Shown: in pieces, positions 29,701-37,021 of the stretch
Numbering within the stretch: position 1 is the stretch's first letter
Layout: every line of letters starts with the position of its first letter
Notes under the pieces: generated by a model
Database searches by the model: none
The model's input: the letters and a program-made list of their open reading frames with translations, nothing else
Told to the model about the DNA's origin: nothing
Position numbers and translations under genes: made by a program
Source of the DNA: Lysobacter helvus
GTDB taxonomy: Bacteria > Pseudomonadota > Gammaproteobacteria > Xanthomonadales > Xanthomonadaceae
DNA length: 64,000 bases
Reading direction: 5' to 3'
NCBI RefSeq assembly: GCF_018406645.1
Contig: NZ_AP024546.1
Location: forward strand, 2,604,001-2,668,000

Positions 29701-30845
29701 CGTACGCGAACAACGCACCGCTCGCGTGGACCGATCCCACAGGCCTGTGGGGCCAGCGCGAGCAGGATGCGTTGCGCGGCGTGATCGCCCTGGGGATCAC
29801 TTTCTGGACGGGCGGCGTCGCGGGTGCGGCGCTCGCCGCCGGCAATGTCGGCACGGCTTTCACCGTGGCGATGGCCGGCGGGTTCGCATCGGGCATGGTC
29901 GCGTCGAACGGCGCGTGGCGCGCAGGTGTGGCCGGCGCGTTCGGCGCGGGCCTCTCGATCGGCATGCATGTGGCGGGCGTGGACGGGTCGTCCGCGTGGG
30001 CGGCGCGCGCCGTGGGCGGGGGTGCCGTCGAAGTGCTGCAAGGCGGCACGTTCGGTCATGGCTTCGTTGCTGCGGGCGTCTCGGGCGCGCTCATGCCACA
30101 GGTCGGGCGTATCGATCACATCGTCGTGCGCGGCGTTGCAGGGGCGTTGCTGGGAGGTGCGATCTCGGAGGCGACCGGTGGGCGCTTCGCCAACGGCGCG
30201 GCATCGGCGGGATTGCAGGCTGCACTGGCGGGGATCGCGCCGCGTTACGCAGACGTCCCGAGCGAAGACGCACGCTTGCTCGCCTACGCGCGCGATACGT
30301 ACGCACCCGGGCACGCGGACTTGCTTGAAACCGTCGACCAATCGAACGGATTCTCGATGTCGGTCTATCGAGATGGCGAAGGCGTGGTCGCCGCGATGCG
30401 CGGCAGCGAAGGCGGCATGTTGCGCGGCGGCGATTGGTGGGGCACGAATTACCCGCAGGCGCTCGGGTTGCGCGTGGGCCAATATCGCAGCGCGCTGCAC
30501 GCAGCGCAGTACGTGCATGCGAAATACGGCGACGGTGTGGTGTTCACAGGTCACTCGCTAGGCGGCGGTCTCGCTTCGTTGGCGGCGGTCGCCACGGGTC
30601 GTCAAGCGATCACGTTCAACGCAGCCGGCGTGCATCCCGGGACGTTGTCGCGGCTCGGACTACGCAGTGCAGGCGCGAGCGCGAACGCACTCGTCCGTTC
30701 CTATCGTTCCGGCTCCGACATCCTCAGCCTGTTCCAGGCCGCGACGCCATTCCCCGATGCGCTTGGTCGTCCCAGCTGGATCGCGCCTGCAGGTCGCCAT
30801 GGCATCCCTGGCCTCTGCAAAGGAGTCGAAAACAGTGGCTGTTGA
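23709..30845 (+). CDS. Giant secreted SpvB/FG-GAP/Rhs polymorphic-toxin-like protein with C-terminal lipase-like domain
   Basis: A 2378-residue protein with a Sec signal (cleavage likely at MASA-S, residue 25/26). An SpvB/TcaC-like N-terminal domain follows (about 40-340, AYSSHGGDGAMGKGWSI). Seven FG-GAP-like repeats lie at about 405-815 (for example LGDVDGDGRPD, LADLNGDGLLD, LADLNAD-type variants). Rhs/YD repeats begin near 1370, and the Rhs core ends with GRFLQPDPF and WTDPTGLWG (2009-2015). The remaining 365 residues start with a Gly/Ala-rich segment and end in a class 3 lipase-like fold: GHSLGGG with Ser2283, an Asp in YRSGSDILS and a His in GRHGIPGL. The layout is like a fused TcB-TcC protein. 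The start has an AAGGAGG box. No immunity gene follows; the stop is 2 bases from a convergent gene. Confidence 0.9.
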   Translation: MDRVHGRWMAWTLACAALWSSMASASVRKPPRTGGNQAAIIVPDAVSDRVGATAGAFRVDESGAATYTIPLQGVPGAAGLAPVLSLAYSSHGGDGAMGKGWSIAGTSRIVRCRATREAGDFIVDGIATDGVSAPIAFDASDRLCLDGQRLLPAPAGSAACRSVAGMQVAQLRTEIESFRRVCAYSAAGPSRGPAFITVERPDGTMAWYGDRDNAGAANRPDGFIESTTPGHEAAAIAWAQVRLQDTSGNYIDWTYLENPEGPGEGEHLLQGVHYTGKLALPGQSLVLSPFASFEFRYERLPKAAWQRRFAAGGALVQTRRLASVVACTRSATVCATAEQARAYQFAYAPSPSGSGVDTLQHVQECRNDSGATCLAPTQFTWSAAQHSLEATPAWHPAGFGSASKFEGFKLGDVDGDGRPDMVWLKDGAPGESCPTEHVMVSFGERDAAGRQGFAPGVFSGCTSTELSALGEGAWQLFDYTGDGRDDLFLAGTGRWRLHPSKGREGAPIDTTQDLLADTFIPQLATSTSGAHPQLADLNGDGLLDIVYSYNGLQARLMSREATGWSWGHERTIGFAPEAPLPCPEAASAGKCTQSAPRAWNPETLRLLDFDGDAATDLLLAIGQSWQEYEPCTRIPHGDCGTRASRDLLFAHRVSGITPSTITLARSSGSLMDDRKRDARVLPGDVNADGLTDLVYEGVVDGKWAVALNTGQGFLAPLSVGVLPRPASVRLVDIDGDARSELVFVDARPDGTFRFRMRRALGGGGFGADADIPGNGAYACIGQPCDPDRYAHAFADLDADGSPDYFALQIAEQPVFLLAQPGSAARGRPRDIVIDVRNGLGARTSIDYVALANGGVHKRGSNARDTVSSGRGAPVSDLGGSMPIVARVSSSAPQADAPAAMATVHYRYAGARMQSGGRGFLGFASIETLEANAADATVSTTTRYHQAFPFTGQPASSETRLQVAGFDPGPCLSDPVANACFGSPGSASWPSTGRRVSLVTQTWSSETSAAAMGIPFTQGVQLPVHVRASASEVMHDDPESGAPLRRIRTTVQHGPHGNVVESRVQTFPGAGHAWMATQVTHASYSDDPARWLLGRVRESTVTHQRPGMPDVVRTVTHRYDAAGLLVGETTQPGTTLALERVDVRDERGNVVATHACGGGGRCMASDEFHADDPFAVQRTTRTVFDAAARYPVATRALFNAGGGVAAERDVMRVLARDALGAATHSVDANGTDTGAVHGALGRPYYTWLESVPGSVPGAPAGGVERYTTYRWCGAGASAVSCPAGAAYRRRVVTEGAPGAWSYFDVLDRVVLDVVQALGAQGDGRALAGTCTAYDAKGRTTDVSAPFFLSASIESLDTAALTTACATSQRAWTRTTFDALGHALRIVQPDGAETRIARTGLSTRTTNPLGHVTTKLRNALGEVQAVVDPGGHLLSFEHEADGALRQVVRDAGRGPVVHAFTYDAQRRKRRQDDPDSGTTHFDYNALGELIAQTDASGHRIEHHRDGQGRVHRKRVVAADGSLESESEFIFDTAPSGLGLLHQERVTGTYLAWRGAAEMALSFSRTLTYDGLGRPTERRTEVDGVPYSSRIVYDALGRAWKSQDPSGGWDKRVFDASGFLVASCISEATDTTPGCAQPHRRVLAGDARGRPTRQRLGSQQAVELTHEYDPFGGRQLRACAGRAGTGTCDLFDDTLAWDAAGNLAERVRPGFTERFVHDALDRLVEARASGPGIDARQRFTYDAIGNLCRADVASIVRDSHYAGRAGCGVGGLPGSGAEPAHGAGQALRIGDYVYAFDARGNQVERRPMPGGTSPERRVHYALDDRPHEITLGPVASPTQRTRLWYGPDGVRYKQETGGRVVLSIDGVDIERVGAHVVFRRTVAPGVVLETHAAGMQERILIHDHLGSVARVLDRAGAMIDARDWFAFGEPRRHDAPGTRDVRPFDLGAAQGFTGHAHLGTPHALQIVHANGRLLDPWDGRFLQPDPFVVAPASAVGWQAYAYANNAPLAWTDPTGLWGQREQDALRGVIALGITFWTGGVAGAALAAGNVGTAFTVAMAGGFASGMVASNGAWRAGVAGAFGAGLSIGMHVAGVDGSSAWAARAVGGGAVEVLQGGTFGHGFVAAGVSGALMPQVGRIDHIVVRGVAGALLGGAISEATGGRFANGAASAGLQAALAGIAPRYADVPSEDARLLAYARDTYAPGHADLLETVDQSNGFSMSVYRDGEGVVAAMRGSEGGMLRGGDWWGTNYPQALGLRVGQYRSALHAAQYVHAKYGDGVVFTGHSLGGGLASLAAVATGRQAITFNAAGVHPGTLSRLGLRSAGASANALVRSYRSGSDILSLFQAATPFPDALGRPSWIAPAGRHGIPGLCKGVENSGC

Positions 30846-30846
30846 A

Positions 30847-31707
30847 CTATTCCGCGCGAAACCGCCGCGCACTGATCCGCTTCAACAACTCGCGGAATAC
30901 CCACACCTGCACCTTCTGCTTCCACGACCCCGCCCCCCGCACATGCGGCAACGGCACCGTCGCTTCACTCGGCACCGCCAGGTTGCGCGCCAGCAACGCC
31001 GTGCGCCCGGCCTCCGACGGTTTCGCCAGGAACACGTACTGGAACGCATGCCGCGTCCCCGCGTCATCCAGCAATTCCACCGCCGTGATCAGTTCCTGCT
31101 GCAGGCCCATCCCGTACTCGCGGCCCACCACGTCGATCGGCTGCCCCACCTGGTACAGCTTCTCCAGCGCCAGCCCCGTATCCGCGAGCAGGTGCGCAAT
31201 CCCCTCGCGCGTGAAGAAGCGCAGGTGCGTGCGATCCAGGATCCCGCGGTCTTCGTAATCGAACCGCCCCGCCAGCAACATCGCACGCACGCTGCCATGC
31301 GCCATGTTCGGCAACGACACCACCACGCTGCCGCCGGGCGCCATGTGCCGCAGCGCGCGTTGCAGCGCCGCCGCCGGATCCACCATGTGCTCCAGCACGT
31401 CGCCGAAGATCAGCACGTCGAAGCGAACGTCCGGATTCGCGTCGAGGTAATCGTCCAGTCCGCCGGTCCACACCGACGACAACACGCGCGTGGCCTCGGC
31501 GGCCGCATCCGGATCCGGCTCGACGCCCACCACCGTGTGCCCGCGCGCCACCAGCGACGCGCCGAGATACCCGGACGAACACCCGACCTCCAGCATCGAC
31601 AACCGCGGTTGCCCGCCCGACACCGCGAGTTCGTGCAGCAACGTGTGCGAATTGTTGCGCTCGCCCAGGTCCACGACCGCCTGGTACTTGATCCCCTCGT
31701 CGCTCAT
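30847..31707 (-). CDS. Class I SAM-dependent methyltransferase
   Basis: Predicted methyltransferase of 286 residues. Motif I is MLEVGCSSGYLG (38-49) and the acidic residue binding the SAM ribose is Glu63 (VVGVEPDPDA). Later motifs are VLIFGDVLEHMVDP and LPNMAHGSVR. It resembles the Methyltransf_23/UbiE-like group whose members act on small molecules or sugars. The C-terminal tail is basic (FRELLKRISARRFRAE), perhaps membrane-associated. Its ATG overlaps the stop of the upstream DUF6445 gene by 4 bases, so the two work as an operon. The substrate is unknown. The 3' end lies 1 base from the stop of the giant Rhs gene on the other strand. Confidence 0.86.
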   Translation of the reverse strand: MSDEGIKYQAVVDLGERNNSHTLLHELAVSGGQPRLSMLEVGCSSGYLGASLVARGHTVVGVEPDPDAAAEATRVLSSVWTGGLDDYLDANPDVRFDVLIFGDVLEHMVDPAAALQRALRHMAPGGSVVVSLPNMAHGSVRAMLLAGRFDYEDRGILDRTHLRFFTREGIAHLLADTGLALEKLYQVGQPIDVVGREYGMGLQQELITAVELLDDAGTRHAFQYVFLAKPSEAGRTALLARNLAVPSEATVPLPHVRGAGSWKQKVQVWVFRELLKRISARRFRAE

Positions 31708-32399
31708 GTCTTCGCCATCCAGAAGAAGACCGCCGCCATGCGTTTGTCCGCGAGTTCGCGCCCGTGGTACGCCGTCGCGCTGTGCAACAGGTTGGCGCGA
31801 TACAAGAGCAGGCGATTGAACCTGTGCGGCACGCGCACGTCCTCGACGAACGAATCCGCCGGCACGAACCGCGTACCCAGCGCCTGCACGAGTGTCTCGT
31901 TCGGCGGCATCACCATGTTCCCGCCACGCTGTCCGCCCGGCATGCGCTGGCGGAAGAAACTGGTCCCGCAGTCGTCGGGCACGTCGGGATTGAGGTACAG
32001 CACCGCGGCAAACCGGCACAGCGCGCGCGAATCCGTATGCGGCCGCGATTCGCATTCGTCCGCGCCCACCACCTGGATGCAGTTGTGGTTGAGCTGCGCG
32101 CCATCCGGCGCCGTCTCCACCCACAACTTCGTCGCACCCGTGGCCTCGCGCACCAGCGCTTCGACGCGGGCCAGTTCCCCGGCCTCCAGCCCCGGCATCA
32201 CGCGCATCCCCGGCCAGCTTTCCGGCGCATGGGGATAGCCCGGCACCCAATCGGTCCGGGCGAGGGTGCGTGCGCGCACGGCGGCCGCATCCGGCAGGAC
32301 ATCGTCGAACACCCAGTAATCGCGGCCCGGCGTGGGCGTGCGATAGGGGAGCATCGGGAGCGGGCGGCGGGGCTGGACGGCAGGCATGCGGCCGATCAT
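31704..32399 (-). CDS. DUF6445-type protein with a 2-oxoglutarate dioxygenase-like HxD...H motif
   Basis: A 231-residue protein similar to the DUF6445 group. It shows a possible iron-binding triad: His121-x-Asp123 (SRPHTDSRALCRF) and His206 (NLLHSATAYHG), with FAAVLYLN between them, the strand order of Fe(II)/2-oxoglutarate dioxygenases. Conserved-looking ends are DYWVFDDVLPD and AAVFFWMAKT. The start is uncertain: in-frame ATGs occur at 32399, 32387 and 32354, and none has a good ribosome binding site. It overlaps the methyltransferase gene by 4 bases and is divergent from tpiA. A hydroxylase acting with the methyltransferase on a shared substrate is possible but unproven. Confidence 0.78.
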   Translation of the reverse strand: MIGRMPAVQPRRPLPMLPYRTPTPGRDYWVFDDVLPDAAAVRARTLARTDWVPGYPHAPESWPGMRVMPGLEAGELARVEALVREATGATKLWVETAPDGAQLNHNCIQVVGADECESRPHTDSRALCRFAAVLYLNPDVPDDCGTSFFRQRMPGGQRGGNMVMPPNETLVQALGTRFVPADSFVEDVRVPHRFNRLLLYRANLLHSATAYHGRELADKRMAAVFFWMAKT

Positions 32400-32457
32400 A
32401 CGGGCGCGCGCCCGGGGCGCGACCCCCCATTCGGCACGTGTGGCGGGGGCGGCGCGG

Positions 32458-32463
32458 TAAACT
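32458..32463 (+). promoter_or_regulatory. Candidate -10 box of tpiA
   Basis: TAAACT preceded by GG lies 28 bases before the tpiA ATG, a spacing that leaves a short leader carrying the GAAGGA ribosome binding site. No good -35 hexamer is seen. Confidence 0.4.
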
Positions 32464-32491
32464 CCCGCGCTTCCAACGAAGGACCATACCG

Positions 32492-33247
32492 ATGCGTCGC
32501 AGGATCGTGGCGGGGAACTGGAAACTGCACGGCGACCGCGCGTTCGCGTGCGCGCTGGTGGAAGAGATCGCCGCGGTCCCGGCTCCGTCGGGCGTCGAGC
32601 GCATCGTGCTGCCGCCGCTGCCGTACCTGAGCGAGCTGGTCGAGCACTTCGGCCCCCGCGCGGTGGCCTTCGGCGCGCAGGACGTCAGCGTGAACGAGAA
32701 GGGCGCCTATACCGGCGAGGTCTCGGCCGCGATGCTGAAGGACGTGGGCGCCGCGTATGGCCTGGTCGGCCATTCCGAGCGCCGGCAGTTCCACGCCGAA
32801 TCCAACGAACTGGTGGCCCGCAAGTTCTTCGCGGCCAAGCGCGCCGGCCTGGTGCCGATCCTCTGCGTGGGCGAATCGCTGCATGAACGCGAGGCCGGCC
32901 AGACCGAATGGCGCATCGAACAGCAGCTCGAACCGGTCTTCGCCGAAGGCGGCCCCGAGGCCCTGGCGGGCGCGATCATTGCGTACGAACCGGTCTGGGC
33001 CATCGGCACCGGCCGCACCGCCACCCCCGAGCAGGCCCAGGCGGTGCATGCATTCATCCGTGGCGAGGTCGCGGCACGCTCTGCTACCATCGCCGGCTCG
33101 CTGCCGATCCTCTACGGAGGCAGCGTCAAGCCCGACAATGCGCAGGCGCTGTTCTCGCAGCCCGACGTCGACGGCGGGCTGGTGGGTGGCGCGTCATTGG
33201 TCGCCCGGGATTTCCTTGCCATCGCCGCAGCCGCGGCGACGGCCTGA
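32492..33247 (+). CDS. tpiA: Triose-phosphate isomerase
   Basis: Glycolytic enzyme interconverting dihydroxyacetone phosphate and glyceraldehyde 3-phosphate, 251 residues, the usual length. Catalytic residues are visible: Asn9 and Lys11 (AGNWKLHG), His94 (VGHSERR) and Glu166 (AYEPVWAIGTG). The flexible loop 6 (PVWAIGTGRTAT) and the phosphate-binding YGGSVKPDNA and GGLVGGASL motifs are intact. The ATG follows a GAAGGA box at about 10 bases. It is the first gene of the tpiA-secG-tRNA-nuo order and is divergent from the DUF6445 gene. Confidence 0.98.
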   Translation: MRRRIVAGNWKLHGDRAFACALVEEIAAVPAPSGVERIVLPPLPYLSELVEHFGPRAVAFGAQDVSVNEKGAYTGEVSAAMLKDVGAAYGLVGHSERRQFHAESNELVARKFFAAKRAGLVPILCVGESLHEREAGQTEWRIEQQLEPVFAEGGPEALAGAIIAYEPVWAIGTGRTATPEQAQAVHAFIRGEVAARSATIAGSLPILYGGSVKPDNAQALFSQPDVDGGLVGGASLVARDFLAIAAAAATA

Positions 33248-33268
33248 CCGCAAGGCTGCTGCATTCCG

Positions 33269-33748
33269 ATGTTGTCGACCATTCTCAACGTGGTGTACGT
33301 CCTGATCGCGATCGCCATGATCGCGCTCATCCTCATGCAGCGGGGCGCGGGTGCGCAGGCCGGTTCCGGCTTCGGCGCGGGCGCTTCGGCGACCGTGTTC
33401 GGTTCGCGCGGCGCCGGCAACTTCCTGTCCAAGAGCACGAAGTACCTGGCGATCCTGTTCTTCCTGATCAGCATGGGCATGGCCTACATGGCCGTGCACA
33501 AGGCAGGCCCGAAGGCCGGCCCGAACCAGCCGGTCGCGCAGGACCTGGGCCTGATGTCGTCGGTCCCGGCCGCGCCGGCCACCGCCGCGCCGTCGGGTTC
33601 CGCGGTCCCGGTCGCGCCGACGACGAATACTTCGGTCCCGACGGCCCCGGCCGCGGCGACCACGGTCGTGCAACCCGCGACGACGCAGCCCGCCACCACG
33701 GCGCCTGCGACGACGCAATCGCCGAAGACGCCTACGCAGGGCGGCTGA
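33269..33748 (+). CDS. secG: Preprotein translocase subunit SecG
   Basis: Small inner-membrane subunit of the SecYEG channel, 159 residues. Two membrane segments are present (LNVVYVLIAIAMIALILMQ and YLAILFFLISMGMAYMAV) flanking the conserved loop QRGAGAQAGSGFGAGAS ... FLSKST. The C-terminal half (about 80-159) is a low-complexity Ala/Pro/Thr tail, longer than in E. coli SecG (110 residues) but common in related genera. The gene starts 21 bases after tpiA and is followed by tRNA-Leu. Confidence 0.96.
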   Translation: MLSTILNVVYVLIAIAMIALILMQRGAGAQAGSGFGAGASATVFGSRGAGNFLSKSTKYLAILFFLISMGMAYMAVHKAGPKAGPNQPVAQDLGLMSSVPAAPATAAPSGSAVPVAPTTNTSVPTAPAAATTVVQPATTQPATTAPATTQSPKTPTQGG

Positions 33749-33755
33749 TAGCGAT

Positions 33756-33761
33756 TACAAT
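33756..33761 (+). promoter_or_regulatory. Candidate -10 box for tRNA-Leu and nuo
   Basis: TACAAT lies 38 bases before the tRNA and is followed by a GC-rich discriminator (GCGCGAC), as in stable-RNA promoters. The -35 region is poor. It overlaps the 5' side of a palindrome. Confidence 0.5.
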
Positions 33762-33769
33762 GCGCGACT

Positions 33770-33789
33770 CCGCAGCGCATGCGCTGCGG
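33770..33789. repeat. Perfect 20-base palindrome between secG and tRNA-Leu
   Basis: CCGCAGCGC and GCGCTGCGG arms flank an AT centre, 21 bases after the secG stop. There is no T tract. It could be a regulator site just downstream of the TACAAT box or a processing hairpin. Confidence 0.6.
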
Positions 33790-33799
33790 GAACCTGATT

Positions 33800-33884
33800 G
33801 CCCAGGTGGCGGAATTGGTAGACGCACTACCTTGAGGTGGTAGCGACGCAAGTCGTGGGGGTTCGAGTCCCCCCTTGGGCACCA
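33800..33884 (+). tRNA. tRNA-Leu (anticodon GAG)
   Basis: An 85-base class II tRNA with encoded CCA. The acceptor arms GCCCAGG and CCTTGGGC pair (with one wobble). The anticodon stem CTACC/GGTAG encloses the loop TTGAGGT, with anticodon GAG at 33834-33836. The T arm is GGGGGTTCGAGTCCCCC, and the variable arm is long, as required for leucine. It sits between secG and nuoA. Confidence 0.97.
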
Positions 33885-33900
33885 TACGCAGCAACTCAGA

Positions 33901-33938
33901 CGACGCCGGTCCAACCCTGCAGGGGACACCGGCCGTCG
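33901..33938 (+). other. Structured leader hairpin upstream of nuoA
   Basis: A 10-bp stem (33901-33910 with 33928-33938, one bulge) encloses a second small stem CCCT/AGGG. It lies 16 bases after the tRNA 3' end and 22 bases before the nuoA start. There is no T tract, so it is not a plain terminator. Confidence 0.5.
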
Positions 33939-33960
33939 GACTGGAACGAGAGGTCCGAGC

Positions 33961-34317
33961 GTGCTGGCCGAATACCTGCCGACCCTGCTGTTCCTGATCG
34001 TCGCCACCGGTATCGGCGTCGCCCTCATCATCATCGGCAACGTGCTGGGGCCCAAGCGCCCGAGCGCCGAGAAACTTTCCCCGTACGAATGCGGCTTCGC
34101 GGCCTTCGAGGACGCGCGGATGCAGTTCGACGTCCGCTATTACCTGATCGCGATCCTGTTCATCGTGTTCGACCTGGAAATCGCGTTCGTCTTCCCGTGG
34201 GCGCTCGTGTTCCGCGAACTGGGCGTGTTCGGCCTGGTGGAGATGGGCGTGTTCCTCGCGCTGCTGGTGATCGGTTTCGTCTACGTCTGGAAGAAGGGTG
34301 CGCTGGAATGGGAGTGA
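33961..34317 (+). CDS. nuoA: NADH-quinone oxidoreductase subunit A
   Basis: Membrane subunit of respiratory complex I, 118 residues with three transmembrane helices. Family blocks are [35 protein letters not shown] and the final segment ending in KGALEWE. The start codon is GTG, with a GAGAGG box 7 bases upstream. Its last 10 bases overlap nuoB. It is the first gene of the complete nuoA-N operon. Confidence 0.97.
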   Translation: MLAEYLPTLLFLIVATGIGVALIIIGNVLGPKRPSAEKLSPYECGFAAFEDARMQFDVRYYLIAILFIVFDLEIAFVFPWALVFRELGVFGLVEMGVFLALLVIGFVYVWKKGALEWE

Positions 34318-34898
34318 TCCAGACTGTTTCGGGGTTGATGCACAACCCGCTGCCGGAAGATCGCGTCGGCGACATCCTGCGGCCGGAAGGCGAGAACCCG
34401 CTGCTGCAGCAGGGCTACGTCACGACGAGCATGGATGCGCTGTGGAACTGGGCGCGCACCGGCTCGATGTGGCCGATGACCTTCGGCCTGGCTTGCTGCG
34501 CGGTCGAAATGATGCACGCCGGCGCCGCGCGCCTGGACCTCGACCGTTACGGCGTCGTGTTCCGTCCTTCGCCGCGCCAGTCCGACGTGATGATCGTCGC
34601 CGGCACGCTCGTCAATAAAATGGCCCCGGCGCTGCGCAAGGTCTACGACCAGATGCCCGACCCGAAGTGGGTCATCTCGATGGGCAGCTGCGCCAATGGC
34701 GGCGGTTACTACCATTACTCGTACGCCGTCGTGCGCGGTTGCGATCGCATCGTGCCCGTCGACATCTACGTGCCGGGTTGCCCGCCGACCGCCGAAGCGC
34801 TGGTCTACGGCATCCTGCAGTTGCAGAAGAAGATCCGCCGCAACGAAACGCATCCCTTCCGCAAGAAGGAAGCAGCGTCGCCGGAGCTGAGCGCATGA
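34308..34898 (+). CDS. nuoB: NADH-quinone oxidoreductase subunit B
   Basis: Peripheral-arm subunit carrying the terminal [4Fe-4S] cluster N2 next to the quinone site, 196 residues. Cluster ligands are Cys63 and Cys64 (LACCAVEMM), Cys128 (MGSCANGGG) and Cys158 (VPGCPPTAE). The ATG at 34308 lies inside the end of nuoA and gives the normal N-terminus ([15 protein letters not shown]). It overlaps nuoC by 4 bases. Confidence 0.98.
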   Translation: MGVIQTVSGLMHNPLPEDRVGDILRPEGENPLLQQGYVTTSMDALWNWARTGSMWPMTFGLACCAVEMMHAGAARLDLDRYGVVFRPSPRQSDVMIVAGTLVNKMAPALRKVYDQMPDPKWVISMGSCANGGGYYHYSYAVVRGCDRIVPVDIYVPGCPPTAEALVYGILQLQKKIRRNETHPFRKKEAASPELSA

Positions 34899-35683
34899 GC
34901 ACGGCGGAGTTCGGCGAGCGCCTGCGCGCGCATTTCACCGACGCTGCCTGGGCCGGCGCGAAGTTCGACGTGGTGCAGCCGCGCAACGAAATCACGCTCG
35001 ACGTCGCCCCCGACCGCTGGCACGACGCCTGCCGCGCGCTGCGCGACGACTTCGGCTTCGAGCTGTGCATGGACGTGTGCGGCGTGGATTACCTCGGCTA
35101 CGGCATCGACGAGTGGGACACCACCGACGTGTCGTCCGAAGGCTTCAGCCGCGGCGTCGAAGGCCGCGGCCCGGGCCGCTTCAAGTACGGCGAAGCGCCG
35201 AGCGTCGCGGGCCTGGAATCGGGCCGCCGCTACGCGGTCGTCGCGCACCTGTTGTCGATGCAGCACAACCTGCGCATCCGCGTGCGCTGCTTCGCCGCCG
35301 ACGACACGATGCCCGTCGTGCGTTCGGTCGTGGACCTGTGGCCGGGCGCCAACTGGTTCGAGCGCGAAGCGTTCGACATGTTCGGCATCCTGTTCGAAGG
35401 CCACCCGGACCTGCGCCGCATCCTCACCGACTACGGTTTCGTCGGCCACCCGTTCCGCAAGGACTTCCCGCTGATCGGCAACGTCGAAGTGCGTTACGAC
35501 GCCGAGAAGCAGCGCGTGGTGTACGAACCGGTCACCTCCGTCGAACCGCGCGTCCTCGTGCCGCGCGTGATCCGCGACGACGCGCGTTACGCCACGGCAG
35601 CAGGCGAGGGCGGCGACTTGCGTCCGCACAGCGCCGGCCGCGCGCAGCGCTCGGTGCCGTCGAGCACGGAGGCCAAGGAATGA
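34895..35683 (+). CDS. nuoC: NADH-quinone oxidoreductase subunit C
   Basis: Peripheral-arm subunit of 262 residues. It is separate from NuoD, unlike the NuoCD fusion of E. coli. The signature is [19 protein letters not shown] followed by [20 protein letters not shown]. The C-terminal 30 residues (after [11 protein letters not shown]) are a variable polar tail. ATGA overlaps join it to nuoB and nuoD. Confidence 0.97.
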   Translation: MSTAEFGERLRAHFTDAAWAGAKFDVVQPRNEITLDVAPDRWHDACRALRDDFGFELCMDVCGVDYLGYGIDEWDTTDVSSEGFSRGVEGRGPGRFKYGEAPSVAGLESGRRYAVVAHLLSMQHNLRIRVRCFAADDTMPVVRSVVDLWPGANWFEREAFDMFGILFEGHPDLRRILTDYGFVGHPFRKDFPLIGNVEVRYDAEKQRVVYEPVTSVEPRVLVPRVIRDDARYATAAGEGGDLRPHSAGRAQRSVPSSTEAKE

Positions 35684-36984
35684 ACGCCCGCCTGTTGCCC
35701 CCCGTGAACACCGCGACCTCCGGCCTCAACAACGCCGAGATCCGCAACTACACGCTCAACTTCGGCCCGCAGCATCCGGCCGCGCACGGCGTGCTGCGCC
35801 TGATCCTCGAAATGGACGGTGAAATCGTCCAGCGCGCCGATCCGCACATCGGCCTGCTGCATCGCGGCACCGAGAAGCTCGTCGAATCCAAGCCCTACAA
35901 CCAGTCGATCGGCTACATGGATCGCCTGGATTACGTGTCGATGATGTGCAACGAGCACGCCTACGTGCGCGGCATCGAAACGCTGCTGGGCATCGAAGCT
36001 CCCGAACGCGCGCAGTGGATCCGCACGATGTTCGACGAGATCACGCGCATCCTGAATCATCTGATGTGGGTGGGCTCCAACGCGCTCGACCTCGGCGCGA
36101 TGGCGGTGTTCCTGTACGCCTTCCGCGAACGCGAAGAGCTGATGGACGTGTACGAAGCGGTGTCGGGCGCGCGCATGCACGCCACGTATTACCGCCCCGG
36201 TGGCGTGTACCGCGACCTCCCGGACCGCATGCCGCAGTACCGCGAATCGCCGTGGAAGAAGGGCGGCAAGCTCAAGCGCTTCAACGAGTGGCGCGAAGGC
36301 TCGATGCTCGACTACCTGGAAGCCTTCACCAAGGACTTCCCCAAGCGCGTCGACGAATACGAAACGCTCCTCACCGAGAACCGCATCTGGAAGCAGCGCA
36401 CCGTCGGCATCGGCGTCGTGTCGCCCGAGGATGCGCTGGCGTGGGGCATGAGCGGCCCGATGGTGCGCGGCTCCGGCCTTGCGTGGGACCTGCGCAAGAA
36501 GCAGCCCTACGCCAAGTACGCCGAAGTCGACTTCGACATTCCGCTCGGCACCAACGGCGACTGCTACGACCGCTACCTGGTGCGCGTCGCCGAAATGCGC
36601 CAGTCCAACCACATCATCGAACAGTGCGTGCGCTGGCTGAAGGCCAACCCGGGCCCGGTGATGCTGGACAACTACAAGGTCGCGCCTCCCTCCCGCGAGG
36701 AGATGAAGGACGACATGGAAGCGCTGATCCACCACTTCAAGTTGTTCACCGAAGGCTACTGCGTCCCCGCGGGCGAAACGTATTCCGCGGTGGAAGCGCC
36801 CAAGGGCGAATTCGGCGTGTACCTGGTCAGCGACGGCGCCAACAAGCCGTTCCGCTGCAAGCTGCGCGCGCCGGGCTTCGCGCACCTGTCGTCAATGGAC
36901 CACGTCGTGAAGGGCCACATGCTGGCCGACGTGGTCGCGATGATCGGCACCTACGACGTGGTGTTCGGCGAGATCGATCGCTGA
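35680..36984 (+). CDS. nuoD: NADH-quinone oxidoreductase subunit D
   Basis: 49-kDa quinone-site subunit, 434 residues. Conserved blocks are [41 protein letters not shown], the GDCYDRY segment and the C-terminal [14 protein letters not shown]. The ATG overlaps the nuoC stop (ATGA) and is preceded by CCAAGGA. Confidence 0.98.
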   Translation: MNARLLPPVNTATSGLNNAEIRNYTLNFGPQHPAAHGVLRLILEMDGEIVQRADPHIGLLHRGTEKLVESKPYNQSIGYMDRLDYVSMMCNEHAYVRGIETLLGIEAPERAQWIRTMFDEITRILNHLMWVGSNALDLGAMAVFLYAFREREELMDVYEAVSGARMHATYYRPGGVYRDLPDRMPQYRESPWKKGGKLKRFNEWREGSMLDYLEAFTKDFPKRVDEYETLLTENRIWKQRTVGIGVVSPEDALAWGMSGPMVRGSGLAWDLRKKQPYAKYAEVDFDIPLGTNGDCYDRYLVRVAEMRQSNHIIEQCVRWLKANPGPVMLDNYKVAPPSREEMKDDMEALIHHFKLFTEGYCVPAGETYSAVEAPKGEFGVYLVSDGANKPFRCKLRAPGFAHLSSMDHVVKGHMLADVVAMIGTYDVVFGEIDR

Positions 36985-37021
36985 ACCCGTGTGGCAATGA
37001 ATCGAGCAAGGCACTGATCCG

